Positions 63,122 through 64,000 of a stretch of DNA of 64,000 nt are shown in pieces. Origin of the DNA: Heterotrichella gracilis (lineage: Eukaryota; Sar; Xanthophyceae; Tribonematales; Xanthonemataceae); the NCBI GenBank assembly GCA_032358255.1, contig JAULBX010029269.1:124001-188000 (forward strand). Reading direction: 5' to 3'. The position numbers were made by a program, and so were the translations under genes. Below the pieces are notes generated by a model. The model was not told where the DNA came from. It was given only the letters and a program-made list of their open reading frames with translations, and did no database searches. The stretch's first letter is position 1. Each line of letters opens with the position of its first letter.

Positions 63122-64000
63122 TTGAAGTCAAGCGATCCCATATTAAAATTAAAAAAAAGGATAAAGGAACTTGAGAAAGAGAATAAGGTATTAAAGAAAA
63201 AGAAAGACATTTTTTTTACAGACAAACCAACTGTAAAAGCTCCTAAAGAAATAAAACCACTTTTTGATGCCGCCTCTTTAACGGTTAAAAAATATTTTGA
63301 ATCCTTTACCGCTAACCCGAGCTTATCTAAAATTGAAGTAAATGGGCAACGTTACATTTTAATGCGTGCCGAATCGTTGGCAAACGATTTTTTTAAGAAC
63401 ATCATTAAACTATATGCCGACCGGCCTTTACCCGAAGCAATAAAAATTGGCAGGAATTTATTATTTGACATGGCTCATTTAATTGGAATGGAGGATGCGA
63501 AAAACTTTCATACTAAAATGAAGTTAAAAGATCCACTTTCGAAATTATCCGCCGGGCCGGTGCATTTTGCATATACGGGCTGGGCTCTAGTTGATATCCT
63601 GGAAGAAAGTAAACCAAGCCCTGACGAAAATTTTTACCTTAAATACAATCACCCTTTTTCTTTTGAAGCCGACTCCTGGATAAGATCAAAAGAAAAAGTA
63701 GATTTTCCTGTTTGTACGATGAATGCCGGCTACTCTTCAGGTTGGTGTGAAGAAAGTTACGGGATTAACTTAACAGCAGTAGAAGTTACCTGTCGCGCAA
63801 AAGGTGACAAGAATTGTACTTTTATTATGGCTCCACCCGATAAAATAAATGTATACCTCCAAAAAGAATCGGTAAAATATAAAAGAGTAAGAAAATACGA
63901 TGTACCATTGTTTTTTGAAAGAAAAAAGGTAGAAGAAAAATTAAACAATGCCGTTAAGGAAAAAGAAACACTTTTAAAAGAAGTACATCACCGTGTAAAA
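63122..64000 (+). CDS. Sensor histidine kinase with V4R domain (cut by window edge)
   Basis: The frame opens at TTG 63122 and stays open for 293 codons to the window end. After a coiled, lysine-rich start (LKLKKRIKELEKENKVLKKK) a V4R/XylR_N-like domain is seen, with HFAYTGWALVDILEESKPSP, FEADSWIRSKEKVDFPVCTM and SGWCEESYGINLTAVEVTCR. The conserved cysteines of V4R are in VCTMNAGYSSGWC and CRAKGDKNC. The segment then enters a dimerisation/phosphoacceptor box (KETLLKEVHHRVK) of the HisKA_2 type, with the catalytic domain beyond the edge. There is no membrane segment, so it is a cytoplasmic sensor, perhaps of a small ligand. A TACTTTTG box (63096-63103) gives a very short leader. Confidence 0.85.
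   Translation, partial: MKSSDPILKLKKRIKELEKENKVLKKKKDIFFTDKPTVKAPKEIKPLFDAASLTVKKYFESFTANPSLSKIEVNGQRYILMRAESLANDFFKNIIKLYADRPLPEAIKIGRNLLFDMAHLIGMEDAKNFHTKMKLKDPLSKLSAGPVHFAYTGWALVDILEESKPSPDENFYLKYNHPFSFEADSWIRSKEKVDFPVCTMNAGYSSGWCEESYGINLTAVEVTCRAKGDKNCTFIMAPPDKINVYLQKESVKYKRVRKYDVPLFFERKKVEEKLNNAVKEKETLLKEVHHRVK

Noticed and set aside
1-64000. Search for tRNA, rRNA, transposase, integrase, prophage or defence islands
   Set aside because: Nothing resembling these was found by eye; a covariance or profile search would be needed to exclude divergent small RNAs.

Overview
The window is about 37-40% GC by eye, densely packed, and clearly from a Bacteroidota genome, probably an environmental member of the Flavobacteriales/Sphingobacteriales side. 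The evidence is three giant surface proteins with the gliding-motility/type IX secretion C-terminal domain, GldA, a PorE-like OmpA protein, TonB-dependent and FecI/FecR machinery, head-GIN and DUF5916 proteins, and promoters of the Bacteroidota type (TTTG, about 17-21 bases, TAnnTTTG). I see no tRNA, rRNA, insertion sequence, prophage, viral relic or CRISPR array.

Layout. Positions 1-10195 are a minus-strand envelope block: a cut OmpA-type protein, a TonB-dependent receptor, a head-GIN lipoprotein, two very small genes, an STN/surface-repeat protein with its FecR and ECF sigma factor, and a DUF5916 barrel. Three identically spaced promoter-like elements (AGTAGGGGTAA-like, 13 bases, TGTCT) precede the sigma gene, the small genes and the GIN/TonB pair, so most of this block looks like one sigma-factor regulon. 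Positions 10401-19947 hold an RND/MMPL exporter, a cupin, a DUF2306 membrane protein with GTCCCAAA direct repeats upstream, a LytTR membrane regulator, a cold-shock gene with a long leader, and the glmM, cysteine desulfurase and frr genes. Positions 19960-30990 hold asnB, a PorE-like protein, an M61 peptidase, a CPBP protease, a MauG-type peroxidase, a cyclase and thyA.

Positions 31062-43656 are three consecutive adhesin-like type IX substrates, each with its own intrinsic terminator; one carries a tandem array with an alternating A/B higher-order period, another a (GGC)n-encoded poly-glycine domain. Positions 43868-46868 hold a DUF1287 protein, rfbA, a prenyl synthetase and a thioesterase.

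Positions 46872-51643 are a minus-strand operon reading YfiR-like protein, TPR protein, HAMP/SpoIIE phosphatase and beta-propeller. The YfiR-like gene has no ATG, GTG or TTG start in its first half and probably starts at CTG. It is divergent from a second ECF sigma gene and a membrane anti-sigma-like partner. Positions 53824-60786 form a tightly overlapping operon running from dapF to mltG, followed by tryptophan 2,3-dioxygenase and gldA. The window ends with an HtrA protease and a V4R-domain sensor histidine kinase cut by the edge.

The most promising new biology is the small ECF regulon with its promoter motif, the YfiR-TPR-HAMP-SpoIIE operon with a hidden start, and the LytTR/direct-repeat circuit.
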